From the NCBI GenBank assembly GCA_032622095.1, contig CP136067.1:50137899-50201898 (forward strand): a stretch of 64,000 bases of DNA, in the 5' to 3' direction. A program made the position numbers and the translations under genes. Under the pieces are notes generated by a model, which saw only the letters and a list, made by a program, of their open reading frames with translations, did no database searches and was not told the DNA's origin. Origin of the DNA: Siphonodentalium dalli (Eukaryota > Mollusca > Scaphopoda > Gadilida > Siphonodentaliidae). This document shows, piece after piece, positions 1-10,849 of the stretch (the first letter of the stretch is position 1; every line of letters begins with the position of its first letter).

Positions 1-82
1 ACCTGCGAAGTAAATAATGACCATTGTGAGACAATGTAATAGAAAATATGACAATGGCTCAGGTTTATACAAATTTAAACCC
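1..82 (+). repeat. LTR-end fragment of the BEL/Pao element, inverted copy
   Basis: These 82 bases match the reverse complement of 3274-3355 with one difference (a T for G near base 59), so this is a very young duplicate. Similarity stops at base 83, exactly where the other copy runs into a TGG-starting tract that looks like a primer-binding site, so this is probably the 3' edge of an LTR. The two copies face each other, unlike the two LTRs of one intact element. The copy starts at base 1 and probably continues to the left of the window. Confidence 0.75.
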
Positions 83-427
83 TTAACCACAAAATGTGAG
101 AAAACTATGCTTACTACTTTAGAAATATACATTAGAATAGTTGAAAGACTGTTAAATATAAACTGAATAAATATAGACCACACAGGTGTGAGATACAAAA
201 TATACATTAGATCACACGCATTATCTAAATAATCACATGTCAGATAATTATATAAATGTTGGAAATAATAAAATGAGAAAGAAATAATGCTATAATATAA
301 AAGAGTTAATTATGAACTATGTCCACAAATAAATAGGATATTAAATAGAAATGAGAACATTGATCAAATGATGTGCAAATTCAATGATACGTAAAATGAA
401 GCACGATAAGGCAGAATAGATTTAAAG
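83..427. other. AT-rich sequence without recognisable features
   Basis: No open frame, repeat or structured motif was recognised. It lies between the inverted LTR fragment and the protease remnant of the BEL/Pao element, where an intact element would have reverse transcriptase. That part of the element is therefore missing. Confidence 0.5.
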
Positions 428-697
428 TCAGAAAAATAAACTGTATAAATAAATATATAAATGTATGAATGTGTGAGCTATCTGTGGAGCTATCTGTGAG
501 ACATCTGCATACTCCACGTCGGCTGCGACATCGTCCATACCATATGCGCGTACAGTGTACGTTCTTCCATAAACATCGGTGATCGGGACATAATATTCCA
601 TGGTATCAAAGTTTTCGCTGATATTTCCAACTCTGGTGAGTGTCAGAGTGACCTTTCGACCGCGTAACCCAGACATTTGTGCCATTGAATGTGTCAC
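428..697 (-). pseudogene. BEL/Pao retrotransposon, protease-region remnant
   Basis: An 89-residue frame resembles the retropepsin-like (DUF1758/Asp protease) segment that follows gag in BEL/Pao polyproteins. Visible is the conserved stretch with a Val-Thr-Leu run, a Tyr-Tyr-Val-Pro-Ile core, then Asp-Val-Tyr-Gly and an Ala-Tyr-Gly-Met-Asp motif. The catalytic Asp-Thr/Ser-Gly triplet is not clear in the frame. It lies directly downstream of the zinc-knuckle frame on the same strand but in a different reading frame, so at least one indel separates them. The C-terminal side runs into AT-rich sequence, and no reverse transcriptase, RNase H or integrase follows. The family assignment is by motif order and context. 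Confidence 0.55.
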
Positions 698-1143
698 AAG
701 CGAAATATCCGCCCCAGAGTGTTAACATAATTGTTCTTACAAATAACTTTTCCAATGGTAAGCATTACGTGGGTGATGTCACCACCGCGAGCTATTTTTC
801 GACTGCTGTGACATGACGACCCGGTATTTTGTTCACGATGAAGAGTTGGATGGTGCCATTCCCCACACTCCCGACGGTTGCTACCAACAATATTACACGG
901 TTTCCTGTGTGTACAGTTATTAGAATGGTGATTTAGATCCAAACACGAAAAGCACCCATTGTTTCTCTTCAGTAAGTCAGTTCGGGCCTGAACACTCATT
1001 TGTGCGAACGCAGCACAGGATCTGATGTCATGCTTATTGGATCTGTGATACCAACATCGAAAATCCTCTGGTGATACCGATTCCCCATCAGATTGACTAT
1101 GACGCGTAGAGACTTTTCCTATATTTTCTAACAGTTGTTTCAT
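694..1143 (-). pseudogene. BEL/Pao gag C-terminal zinc-knuckle segment
   Basis: This 149-residue frame carries the cysteine/histidine pattern typical of BEL/Pao polyproteins between gag and protease. A Cys-Trp-Tyr-His start is followed by a Ser-Cys pair, then a Cys-Phe-Ser-Cys-Leu motif with a His-His and Cys four to eight residues later, then Cys and a Trp-His-His-Pro-Thr-Leu-His motif. In the family this region binds nucleic acid. It is in a different frame from the gag segment at 1283-1659, and stops separate them (near 1285 in the gag frame), so the polyprotein is broken here. The family call is firm because of the paired knuckles plus the HHxxLH-like tail. Confidence 0.8.
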
Positions 1144-1282
1144 TAACTTTTGAAGTTTTGATTCTCTTCCAGATGCCCGGTCATGGTTCAGATAAATGTA
1201 TCGCTTTTAGAATCATCAAGTTCGCTGACAACAGAAAGATTGTTCACCTGCGATGTTCTCATACCCGACCGTTCGTTGTTCA

Positions 1283-1659
1283 TCAACATGCGTTAAGCGG
1301 CAAATTTTTCCTCCAACAGAAATTCAAGAAAGGCGCTGAAATTAGGCTTTTTTCTCGGCGTTTCCTGAGGGTCCATTCTCTTTTTAACATTGATGGCAGA
1401 AGTCTTTCGATATGTGTCATGACGGTTGCGTTTTCCATCTCAGATTCTAAACCTGCTTGTTTGAGGTCAAGCCAACATCTCTCAACAACCGTTGCCAATT
1501 TGATCAGAGCTTTTTCGTCAAATTCAAGTATATCAGGGAGATTCCTTATATCCTGAATGATTACATCAGTCAGAACCTCAGGCTGTCCATATTTCATTTG
1601 CAAGCGTGCAAGCATGTTCTCGTAGTCATCATCCACACCGAGCACGCATTCCAGTGCTT
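1283..1659 (-). pseudogene. BEL/Pao gag middle segment (DUF1759-like)
   Basis: The frame reads through a Gly-Glu-Ala-Leu motif close to 1655, then a run with Asp-Asp-Asp-Tyr and a Met-Lys-Tyr-Gly motif. This is the conserved centre of the DUF1759 gag region of BEL/Pao elements. Translation from an ATG is not available inside the segment because its true N-terminal half lies on the other side of the hAT-type insertion, at 2764-3247. The segment ends at a stop near 1283, and the following linker up to 1143 has stops in the frames checked. It is part of one broken polyprotein and not a separate gene. Confidence 0.8.
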
Positions 1660-1667
1660 CTCCTGTG
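1660..1667. repeat. 8-bp target-site duplication, left copy
   Basis: CTCCTGTG precedes the inserted element and recurs immediately after it at 2756-2763. An 8-bp duplication is the hAT superfamily signature. Confidence 0.9.
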
Positions 1668-2755
1668 TAGTGATGTTCCGTTAATGAAAAAGCTTATCGG
1701 ACCGATTTCCGATAACTGGAGGCACAATCGGCCGATTTCCGATTCCGATTCCGATGTTTATATATATTGTGCGTTTGTTCCTATAATGGACTTATATACA
1801 CCCAATGCACTCCATATCCCGCATAGTTTCAAAGCCAAATACATCAAAGAAATATATACACACTGTCGTGACAGTATTTCTGCCGACGTCGGTTGTGTGC
1901 TTCCTTTGATGTATACCGGTAGTTGTTTTGACAAAGAGATCAAAGGTGCCGACTCAGAGTAACGTTATGACCATGTGTGGAACACTTGCATGCAGAGTAA
2001 AAGTCTTGATTGAATACTTGTAAGTTGCAACAATGTATGGAATGGCGATGATTATTAACTAAATTTTGATTGATGGATAATAATTGCTGTCATATTTGTC
2101 TGAGATTTCCCAAGTTTCCATTGGTCACACCTTTTATCTTTTAACAACTCGGAAGCTTTTATAGTTCCGCCTGCTCAATTTTTGTTTCGCAACTTCAACG
2201 TGGAGCTAAGCGTATTTCATAGCATACGTTGTACAGACGAAAAAGCTAATTATGCCCCTACTAACATTGATCGTTATTGAAGACAGTTCTGATAACAACT
2301 GTATTATTTCATTCAGTGTGTGCTTCAAGTTATTGACATAGCATGTGACGTCACATGACACGTGCTCTAGAGGAAGCCTCACTGTAATCAGGTCAGCTTT
2401 TTAATTAAAGCTTTCTTTGAATCTATTTCGTGTCAACGCGATTGAACCAATAACTTCATATTACACGGGATGTCGGGCATGTGTATTGCCATTCTTATAA
2501 TATATCATCATATCAGACTGCTTTGATGATGCCAATGGCTTCTTTTTAGGCTGTTACAACTGCGTTTTACATTCAATACTACAGTTGTATTGCGTATGTT
2601 TATTAAAGCGTGCACATTGCGCTTAGATACTAGAACGTTTTTATTTATTTTGACAATCGGTAAAAGCCGATGTTCAACTGCGAGGTACGATTAATTTCCG
2701 ATGGGCTATTATCGGCCGATGGCCGATTCCGATTCCGATTATCGGAACATCACTA
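1668..2755. mobile_element. Non-autonomous hAT-type transposon inside BEL/Pao gag
   Basis: The element is 1,088 bp. Its ends are perfect inverted repeats (TAGTGATGTTCCG at the left, its reverse complement at the right), and it is flanked by the 8-bp duplication CTCCTGTG. Subterminal regions at both ends carry runs of a GGCCGATTCCGATT motif in mirrored orientation, as expected for transposase-binding repeats. No transposase-like frame is present, so mobility would depend on a relative elsewhere. It interrupts the gag coding sequence between the two halves at 1283-1659 and 2764-3247, which shows it arrived after the retrotransposon. Confidence 0.9.
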
Positions 2756-2763
2756 CTCCTGTG
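2756..2763. repeat. 8-bp target-site duplication, right copy
   Basis: CTCCTGTG, identical to 1660-1667. Confidence 0.9.
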
Positions 2764-3247
2764 AGACAGTTTTTTTTAAGGCAAATGGGTCATTTCCGAA
2801 CGATGGAACCATGTGCCTATTAAAATCCCGCAAGAAACCTGGATATGCCCTTATGTCGCCAGAGAAGTTAGGAGCATCAAGTTTCTTGATGCGAAGAGCA
2901 ACAGAGGGCTCATATGATCTGGATTTTTTTTGCTTTGAATTTTCGGTTTCGGATCTTCTATAAACGGCTGAACGAGAATCACATAAATGTTTGAAATTGC
3001 GATCCATATCATCGATAAGTTCCTTTAGTGTTCCATCACTGTCCTCAAGTGTAGATATATACTCATCGTGTCTTTCTTCGAATTGAGTGTAAGCTTCTTC
3101 TAACTGTTTAAGAAGAGTTTTCACAAGCTCTATATGTTCCTGATCATGGCAAGCGTCGAACCGGTTACGAATTCGCGTGAATTTACCCTTTGCCGCAATT
3201 CTCCGTTTCCGAAGTTGTTCACACTGTTTCTCTTGCTCTTCAGCCAT
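2764..3247 (-). pseudogene. BEL/Pao gag N-terminal segment
   Basis: Reading from an ATG at 3247, the first ~110 residues are charged and helical (likely coiled coil, rich in Glu, Lys, Arg and Leu). They are followed by a basic linker and a Leu-Asp-Ala-Pro-Asn-Phe-Ser-Gly-Asp motif near residue 128, diagnostic of DUF1759 gag. The ATG lies ~26 bases inside the LTR edge and a TGG-starting tract that could be the primer-binding site, so the start is natural. The frame does not join that of the 1283-1659 segment after removal of the hAT insert. The two frames differ by one base, and an A-run (T-run on the plus strand) near 2770-2777 is the likely place of a one-base slip. The protein is not expressed intact from this copy. 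Confidence 0.85.
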
Positions 3248-3256
3248 CCCTTGTGT

Positions 3257-3273
3257 TCCCCGTCTGGGAACCA
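3257..3273 (-). other. Possible primer-binding site of the BEL/Pao element
   Basis: On the minus strand, immediately after the LTR edge at 3274, the sequence is TGGTTCCCAGACGGGGA. A TGG start directly next to the LTR fits pairing with a tRNA 3' CCA end. I could not identify the tRNA. Confidence 0.45.
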
Positions 3274-3355
3274 GGGTTTAAATTTGTATAAACCTGCGCC
3301 ATTGTCATATTTTCTATTACATTGTCTCACAATGGTCATTATTTACTTCGCAGGT
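3274..3355 (-). repeat. 3' part of the BEL/Pao 5' LTR
   Basis: It matches bases 1-82 in inverted orientation at 81 of 82 positions and lies immediately upstream of the gag start. The 5' boundary of the LTR was not found; it may extend to roughly 3.4-3.7 kb. Confidence 0.7.
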
Positions 3356-4840
3356 TTGAAACGTCAATAAATTAAAGTTCAGCAAACATAGCCTGATAGC
3401 GAGTTGTCTCTAATTGGATCCATTATCGCCACGCGAAACATTTCAAACACATTAGCGGGCCTCAGGTAATAAAGTAAGTGTAAGTTTGCAAGTATTCTGC
3501 AATTGATTGTAGTTTGTGTCAGTAAGAAACGAGCAGGTAGCGACGAATAATACTTTGCATTTGGCGTTTGGTGATTTCTGTGCACAAAGAAACAAGTTGG
3601 TTTAGAATGTTGGTACTCCAAATCCGGGCATCAAACAACGCTATACCTGCGCACGCAGTCCAACCGAAGAATAAACAATTCCCAAACACTATCAATAGGG
3701 CATCTAGCACCTAGTGATACAAATACTGAGCATCTTCTCTGTGGAATCTTGAAAATTATCACAGAAGAAATATATTACTATTTCATATTACATAGTCCTA
3801 CATTACTCCAACCAAACGTTTTTGGTAACATCATATATTTTTCTCTATTAGGACAACCTGTCCGGCATTGAAAACAATTTAAAATTTAAATGCCCGGCCT
3901 TTTTAGACACAACTTATGACAACGTGAGGGAAAAACTGGACACAATAAAACCCCACTCATAGCACACTCTGTACAAATATTCACATATGTTTCCCTGCTT
4001 AAATATACACAAATCTCATCCTGTCATCTTGTTTAAATGTTATGTTACACATTTTGTGCGGGAGAGGGACGCCACTAAGTTGACAAAACTTGTGTCCCAA
4101 TCCCCGTGTATATAATTGATATACAATAAAATATGTTTAAACACAAAAAAACATGCATCTGGGCTTTGATGCAATACAGTTATCGTAAGTTAAAGACATA
4201 TTATGTATTTGTTCGGGTGTGTGGAACTGATAAGTTAGTATTCAGGTGCTATGCCAACTGGGGGAATGTAGCATTCTACTAACATCACAAAAAATAAAAC
4301 TAAATTGTAAATATTTACTACTCGAATCGGCGATAAACTAATGAAAACGACTTCGCCATCGGCAGTCACTGCATTTAAATAATATATACGAATGACGGTG
4401 TGTGTTGTCAAGTTAGATATACTATCTGTAAAAATAACTACTTTGAACAAGATTATTCTCCATTACTATTTGATCACCCTACCAAAGTGTTTCACATCAC
4501 TTTAAATGGTCACCGAGCTTAATGTGACTAATAAGGCCGTAACCTGGATGTCAGAATTTTAGCAACGGATTAAATAGCCTGGTCCGATGTTGACACCAAA
4601 ATCCCACAGTTAGCGACTATTAAAAACTGTCCTGTCCTATTTGACACCACAAAACCACCATATGTACCAACAATAATTCGATCGAACTCACGAAGCCATT
4701 AATAAGAGGCTTTGACGGCCAGCTATTTTGACTCTCAAAAGAGTCAGTTTTAACACGTTTTTAATATTGTTGTCAGCCTCGTAATGTTCCAATTATCGTC
4801 TCTTATAAAGAACGTCCACGCCGGTCAAAATCATTAGGCA
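3356..4840. other. AT-rich interval without genes
   Basis: No convincing coding sequence. The first few hundred bases may still be LTR of the element to the left. The rest shows no repeat shared with other parts of the window. Confidence 0.45.
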
Positions 4841-5224
4841 ATAAACTCCGATTCGATTATCATCAGATTCCAACAACAACAACATTTCTTCAAAAGACGT
4901 TTTGGTTATCAGAATCGATTAATTACAGAAATATAATGCTAACCACTGTCAACGCTAGTATAATTTTGTTCAAAACGTGTTATACATCAACATTTTGTTC
5001 AACGCAATTTGGTATCGAGAGTATGTCGGTCGGCTCGTCAAATATTTGCTAGGGCGCCAAATATTCCACTCCAGGTGGCGAAAAATAACAGATTTCAAAA
5101 ATTGACATCTGATAACTCTGAGCTTTGATTGGTGGGTTCCTCGACTCGAATCAAATATTTTTTTTACCCCCGAAGCCAAAGCAATAATAATTTAGGAGCG
5201 TTAATTCGGATTATGTATCTTTAA
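4841..5224 (-). repeat. TTAA-flanked MITE family A, copy 1
   Basis: This copy is shared with 5941-6408, 6634-7020, 9711-9986, 42853-43342 and 47596-48034. In the orientation called minus it starts with the end that contains GATGCATAATCCGAATTAAC-like sequence (here at 5224), passes a GAACCCACC segment, and ends with a GTTGTTGTTGGAATCTGATG segment (here reversed near 4865). The outer edge at 4841 is degraded. Confidence 0.75.
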
Positions 5225-5940
5225 TTATTAGCTGTTGTGATCACGTATAACTTATGGATGATTTTTCGCATGTCTGTGCCATATGATGTTGATTTCAAGT
5301 ATATTTCATTTTTTTTTTTTGCATGCATGCATGGTGAGATGAAAATTGACCTAAGAAATATTGTAAAATTTGCATGGAATCAGACCGGTCATCTTTAAAA
5401 GCACAGGATTCTGTTGAATATTGGTATAAACAACATGAAATTTTAGGAGAGCGGCTATCGAAGTTTACATACGTTGACGAATATTAGCCTAATTTGTTGG
5501 TTTACTGCTGAAAATGTTACTTTGAAAAGTATAGTTTGCCCTACTTTAGTGATGGTCTCTATTTGTTTCAGTGATCATGCGCAAACCAAGGATGCGCCCT
5601 ATACTTTCTGGTTAATTTCGTGGATTTCCTCTTTTCTTAACGAGTTATTTGTGTCGTCTCTTCTATTATATATATGCGAACCTGTAACCTAGCTATACAC
5701 AGGCATATATTGGTCTCCTGATTATAATACTAGCCCCGATGTGCTTGGTGTATATTTATTATCCGTTGCTACTTTCAGCTTCGCTTCACACGCGGGACTC
5801 GTGTGAACTATTGAAGTGAACAATTTCTACAAGAAGACAATTTTGCGCCCATGAAACTGCACTTATATTGGTGAAGTGTTTAAATTTATCTTTCTCGTAT
5901 CAACCCAAATTTACAATAAAGTCACGAACAAATATGAACA
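5225..5940. other. Interval without recognisable features
   Basis: It lies between two copies of MITE family A in opposite orientation. A T-tract near 5310 and a TGCA-rich stretch are the only landmarks. No gene is supported. Confidence 0.4.
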
Positions 5941-6408
5941 TTTAAAGATGCATAATCCGAATTAACGCTACCAAATTAATATTGTTTTGGCTTCGGTGAT
6001 CAAAAATATTTGATTCGAGTCAAGGAACCCACCCATCAATGCTCAAATGATCGGATATCGATTTTTGAAATTTGTTATTTCCCCGAGATATGTAATTTTT
6101 AGCGGCCTGGGAACAACTCATCGAGCGGACGGTCTCGGACCAAATTGCAGCTGAAGATGGATAACTTTAAAATCAAGTGGCTTTGTGTGTTAGATATTTG
6201 ACAATCAGGCCAGATTTCGTTGAATAAAATGTTTGATAAATAACACGTTTTATGAATGTTATATACTATATATAGTTGACTATGGTCAGCATTATTTTTA
6301 GGCAATTAATCGATTCTGATAACTGGAGCGGCATTTAAAAAAAAAATTTGTTGTTGTTGTTGGAATCTGATGATATTGGGACCACGAATCGGACTGAGTA
6401 CCTTAAAG
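5941..6408 (+). repeat. MITE family A, copy 2 (full length)
   Basis: The outer ends are TTTAAAGATGCATAATCCGA on the left and TCGGACTGAGTACCTTAAAG on the right. They form an imperfect inverted repeat of about 15 bp just inside a TTAA-like edge. The element is ~460 bp without coding potential. It is in opposite orientation to copy 1. Confidence 0.8.
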
Positions 6409-6633
6409 GGTGGTGTATGTACATCTATTTCCTGATTTGTCTGTATCCATTTTGGTGTTACAACATAATAATTATGAATCAGAGAGACCACTCAGCCGGC
6501 GATTCTTCACTAGGAAATAATTGTTTTCTCCATTTTTTGTTGTGAGCCGGGACATAGCAATAGGATATCTTTGGAACATTACATTATTTTTTTTACTGAA
6601 TATATATCTTTTAAAACTCTTTTAATTGAAATA

Positions 6634-7020
6634 TTTAAAGATGCATAATCCGAATTAACGCTCCCAAATTACTATTTCTTTGGCTTCGGGGGTAAACGAT
6701 ATTCGAGGAACCACCCATCAAAGCTTAGAAAGATCAGATATCGATTTGTGAAATTTTTTATTTCCCGAGATATGTAATTTTTGATGGCCTGGCAAATATT
6801 CGTCAAGCCAACGGTCTCGGACCAAATTGAAGATGGATAACTCTATCATCAAGTTGCTTTGGGTGTTAGATATTTGACAATCCGGTCAAATTTCGTTGAC
6901 CAAAATGTTGATAAATAACACGTTGTAGGCACTTTTATACTATAGTTGACTGTGGTTAGCATTATTTTTGGGCAACTAATCGATTCTGATAACTGAAGCG
7001 GCATTTCAAAAAATGTTTAT
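6634..7020 (+). repeat. MITE family A, copy 3 (3' truncated)
   Basis: It starts with the same TTTAAAGATGCATAATCCGA end and follows copy 2 closely up to a GCATTTCAAAAAATG stretch near 7015. It then loses the terminal ~60 bp, just before the piggyBac-like MITE at 7031. Confidence 0.75.
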
Positions 7021-7026
7021 AGTGCT

Positions 7027-7172
7027 TTAACCCTTTCTGTGCCAAGTCCGATTTTTGTATCAACCATATTTCCTTGATCATTTTTCAAATTTATTGGTTA
7101 TAATAATGTGATACATTTGATGGAAAGAGGCTAGAGCTTTTAAAAAAACGGACTTGGCACAGAAAGGGTTAA
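7027..7172. mobile_element. piggyBac-like MITE with TTAA target duplication
   Basis: TTAA flanks both sides (7027-7030 and 7169-7172). The 138-bp interior (7031-7168) starts with CCCTTTCTGTGCCAAGTCCG and ends with its perfect reverse complement. A TTAA duplication plus ends beginning CCC is the piggyBac superfamily signature. There is no coding capacity. Confidence 0.85.
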
Positions 7173-7454
7173 AAACGAGTTTCAAAGAAATTGTGATGCA
7201 CCTAAAACAACACAACAACATGTATTTATACAGCGTAAGACCGCTGGGAAAAAGAGTGTCCAAACATCCCTTCAAATATAAGATATTTACCACCTCTACC
7301 ATTTGGAAAGTAATGCATTTACTTGCGCATTAGCCATGGTGAAATAAAGATGATTAAACATTTTGTTTATTGGAGATATGGGATTTGACCCGGGAGGATT
7401 TGGAAGGGGTGGCACTTTGTAATTTTGGATGGGGTCATGAAAGGGATTAACATT

Positions 7455-7556
7455 TGTGGTGGTGGTGGTGGTGGAGGTAGTAGTGGCGGCGGCGGCGGTG
7501 TTGGTGTTGGTGTTGGTGTTGGTGTTGGTGGTGGTGGTGGGGTGGTGTTGGTGGTT
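7455..7556. repeat. GGT/GTTGGT microsatellite
   Basis: A compound simple repeat: (GGT)n, then GGC triplets, then a hexamer TTGGTG array, then (GGT)n. The peptides it encodes on either strand are homopolymeric and not evidence for a gene. Confidence 0.9.
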
Positions 7557-7559
7557 CAG

Positions 7560-8427
7560 AGTGGCAGAAAGCTGCACGTTGTTATGTGACTACACATTTG
7601 GCTAGGGTCTCCTCTGATGTTTTAATAAGGCTGCCGATCTTGCCATAATCTCTGCAATCTGCAAGATGATTTAACATGAGAAATATTTCATCCTATATAT
7701 CATACTGGTCACTGACCACAGCAAAACAGTGAACAAACTCAGTAATAACATATCAATGCTGTGTCGTAAGTGTGTATAAATAACCGTGATATGAGAAAGG
7801 TTGCGACTGAAACAACAACCTCGCGAAGGTAATCAACTCTGTCGGGCAAATGGGAACGAAACGTATATACTCTTAAGTTTATATGGACTGTAACTGCGGC
7901 TTGTTAATTGTGTAAGGATTCGTTTACATTGGTGCAGCTATGTGTACAGTTTTACACGCATACTAGTGTAAACGGGTTTATATAGAAATGCACACAGAAA
8001 GAAAACGGTATTCGTTCGTGTGAGCAAAAATCGTACCCGTTATAAGTCACGGTCAACACCCAGGCAAATCGGATTTGATTAATCGTTACTGGGGCTTGGT
8101 GTATATGTGCTTAATCATCTTTGTTTGTTCAACTCACGTATTCAAGCTATTCCATGGCATCAGATGAATCGTGAAGATGATCACATTTACATACTTGATA
8201 TATGGCTGAGAAAACACCTGGCACGATTTTGCATAATTATTGCTGAATCCGAAATCAGTATATAACTCGGTTCACAACCAGAAGCCAGGAATCGCAGGGT
8301 GACAGACATTTTTTTATACGGCATCAACGCTTTCTGAAATTGTGCGTCGTGTTTCCTGCTTCTCGTAGACTCGGCTCCACTCAGCTGAATCTATGAACAA
8401 CGATGCCGATGTGACACCATGCAGGGA
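7560..8427. other. Interval without recognisable features
   Basis: No open frame of note, no repeat shared with the rest of the window. Confidence 0.4.
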
Positions 8428-8610
8428 CGTGGCACCCCCAACTTTGGAAATTTCATACCTGACACAAAATTTGTTGGAAATTTCACACCAACACTAGGTT
8501 GAAATTGTTGTTATAGTTTAAAGCTCGTGGGATTTGTCTGGTTCAAGGGGAGGTGTGAACTCGGAAATTCCAAAGTGGACCCCACCCCCACGTGGGCCAT
8601 ATATAGGCAC
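8428..8610 (+). repeat. Dispersed repeat family B (GGGACGTGGC), copy 1
   Basis: A segment starting near GGGACGTGGCACCCCCAAC, with GAAATTTCATACCTGACACA, then a TTGAAATTGTT motif, a GGTTCAAGGGG motif and a CCCCACCCCCAC tail. The same order recurs at 19786-20140 and, less closely, at 35460-35880. No terminal inverted repeats were seen and the class is unknown. Confidence 0.6.
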
Positions 8611-9442
8611 GTTCCTGTTCGGCATAGACTATATGTCCTAAACCGAACGAGAATAACCCTGCTGTTGCCACCTATATATGTGCTAATGAAGGGTAAACAT
8701 TCTCACGTATAATCAGGTTCCCCTAAAAGCTTTCACAAGCAGGATGGTGTTTGTGTGCCGTTTATCGTTGGCGAGACAACTCTTTCGCAGACAAGCGTCC
8801 TTTGGGATAATTATAATGGGTTCGACATTTATCATTTTACAACTCGAGCCAAATAATGTCACGGTCACATCAGAAACAAAAAACGGATCTGAGCCCGGAG
8901 ATCTACAAAATCACACGAAGGTACTGAAAATCGCTCGTAATTGAAAGTATAGTTGATATGTTTCGGATAATTCGATGACTAGACGAGAACAGACACCTAC
9001 GGTATGGACTCGTTATTATTGCGTAAACATATTTTTATTTCCAAATCCAAACAAACAATATAAAGTTATTATACAATGTAGTGTACAGTATGTGTTTTTC
9101 TTGTACGAGTCCAATATGACTTTTCACCACAACCTGGACGAGTACAAGAAAAACTCATACAGTACACAACATTGTACAAGAAAACTAAGATGCATGCATC
9201 AGATTACCCATGAACTATTTAGCATAAAATAATTCAGCTCGGTCACATCTGTCCTGCAATTTCGGTTGACGTTTGACACATGGATTCATTAGCGACGTTA
9301 CGATTGAGATCGATGCACCGATTACACCATGGGTTATAATCGGTTTAATGAAGAGGTAGATTAGATACGGACGTGTGCTCGATATATGTGTGGAACGATG
9401 ATAGCAAAAAAACAACCAGAGATGACTGTGGGTGGTGGACTA
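8611..9442. other. Interval without recognisable features
   Basis: A few short open frames have no family resemblance. A small inverted repeat lies around 9098-9185 (TGTACAGTATG/TTTTTCTTGTACGAGTCC and a reversed copy), which could be a decayed short hairpin element. Confidence 0.4.
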
Positions 9443-9574
9443 TTTTTTCTATAACTTTTAAAGAAAATTCAGCAGTTGCAATATGGCAGCAGCAAAGAAG
9501 GATGTACATTTTTTCTATAACTTATAAACAAAATTCAGCAGTTGCAATATGGCAGCAGCAAAGAAGGATGTACA
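9443..9574. repeat. 66-bp direct tandem duplication
   Basis: Two adjacent copies of a 66-bp unit starting TTTTTTCTATAACTT and ending with GCAAAGAAGGATGTACA. They differ at only a few positions, so this is a recent local duplication. Confidence 0.9.
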
Positions 9575-9710
9575 ATTGGCAAATGGTGGGGGCGGTGTGA
9601 CGTGTAACTACGATTGAAACTAGATATACAGTTTGGAGATTATTGAATGAGGAATGTGATATTAAGGGATACTGCACCTTTTATCTTTTGGTGTGCAGAT
9701 TGAATATCAG

Positions 9711-9986
9711 TTAAAATGCACAATCCTATTAAGCGGCCGTCAATTTTTATTTATATGGATTGGGCGGTCAGAAGTATTAGATTCGAGTCGATGAACCCAC
9801 CAATCAAAGGCCAGATTTATTAGAAATGGATGTTTTTTTGGTCCAACATGTTGATAAATATAACAATTTCGGGCAATTTTATATCATATTTGACAGCGGT
9901 TAGCATTATTTTCGGCAATTAATCGATTCCGATAACTGCATGATGGGGATTCTAAAAATGTTGTTGTTGGAATCGGTACCTTTAAA
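9711..9986 (+). repeat. MITE family A, copy 4 (internally deleted)
   Basis: Both ends are recognisable (TTAAAATGCACAATCC on the left, GGTACCTTTAAA on the right). The GATTCGAGTCGATGAACCCACC block is present, but most of the central segment is missing. Confidence 0.65.
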
Positions 9987-10393
9987 TAAAACATTGAGTG
10001 GAAATCAGGACCTATGTGGATAGATACGAACAGGAATTTGGGCCGAGTTGCATTTCGTTCAAATATCGGAAGAAAGTGGAATGTTGGTTTTCAAATGTGT
10101 CAAGAATGAATAAAAAAGGCTTGTCCAGTCAGACGGCCATGGCAATAAGTGTATATGATATTGTTGTTAAGAGATAACTTGTAGTGGACAATACTGGACA
10201 TGCATGCTTTCCCAGTCACTAATAACATCAGAGGGTTACCATGGTCACTTGGCTGAGTTAGACAGGCTGGTGTAATCGAGATAATCGGTATGTTATCTGC
10301 CTGCCATCTGGTCAGGTTGTTATATATCAAGGAACCCATCTTGAGTATGAAATATATTTTATAGATTGAGAATTATTAGTGTCCCAATAGACA

Positions 10394-10804
10394 GTCGACT
10401 ATTAGAGGCCAAATTCATATTTACTAGTTAATTACGCTTCGGTGTAATACACAATACGCTTAAGCATAATAGCCTCATTCACAACTCCATTACGATTAAG
10501 CGTAATGGCGGTAATGCCATTAAGCTTAACCGTAATATGTTTTCATAACCTTACTACCTTACATATAATGGTATCATCTAAGGTATAGATATATACTAAA
10601 GGTTACTAGCATCAGTAATGGGCTGCTTCCATTTTAGGTTCAGGAGAGTTTTTAAATATGGAATTTGAATTATAGTAAAGCGCAATGCCATTAAGCTTAA
10701 ATGTAATGGAAATCTGAATTACGCTGAAGCTTTATGATTGAGAGTAATGGAATGCTTATGCGTAATTGGTTATCAAACGTGAATTTGGCCTTCCCTAGTC
10801 GACA
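10394..10804. mobile_element. Inverted-repeat MITE with GTCGACTA ends
   Basis: Left end GTCGACTATTAGAGGCCAAA and right end (reversed) GTCGACTAGGGAAGGCCAAA frame ~411 bp. The interior holds many copies of an ATTACGCTTAAGC/GCTTAAGCGTAAT motif in both orientations, so the whole can fold. A related motif set occurs at 49425-49570. The target duplication is not obvious. Confidence 0.7.
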
Positions 10805-10849
10805 AGTTGCTGGTGTGGGACCAATTTGGGGATAAAAATGGATCACTAA

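Noticed and set aside
7296-7577. 93-residue Thr/Asn-rich frame
   Set aside because: Produced by the GGT/GTTGGT microsatellite.
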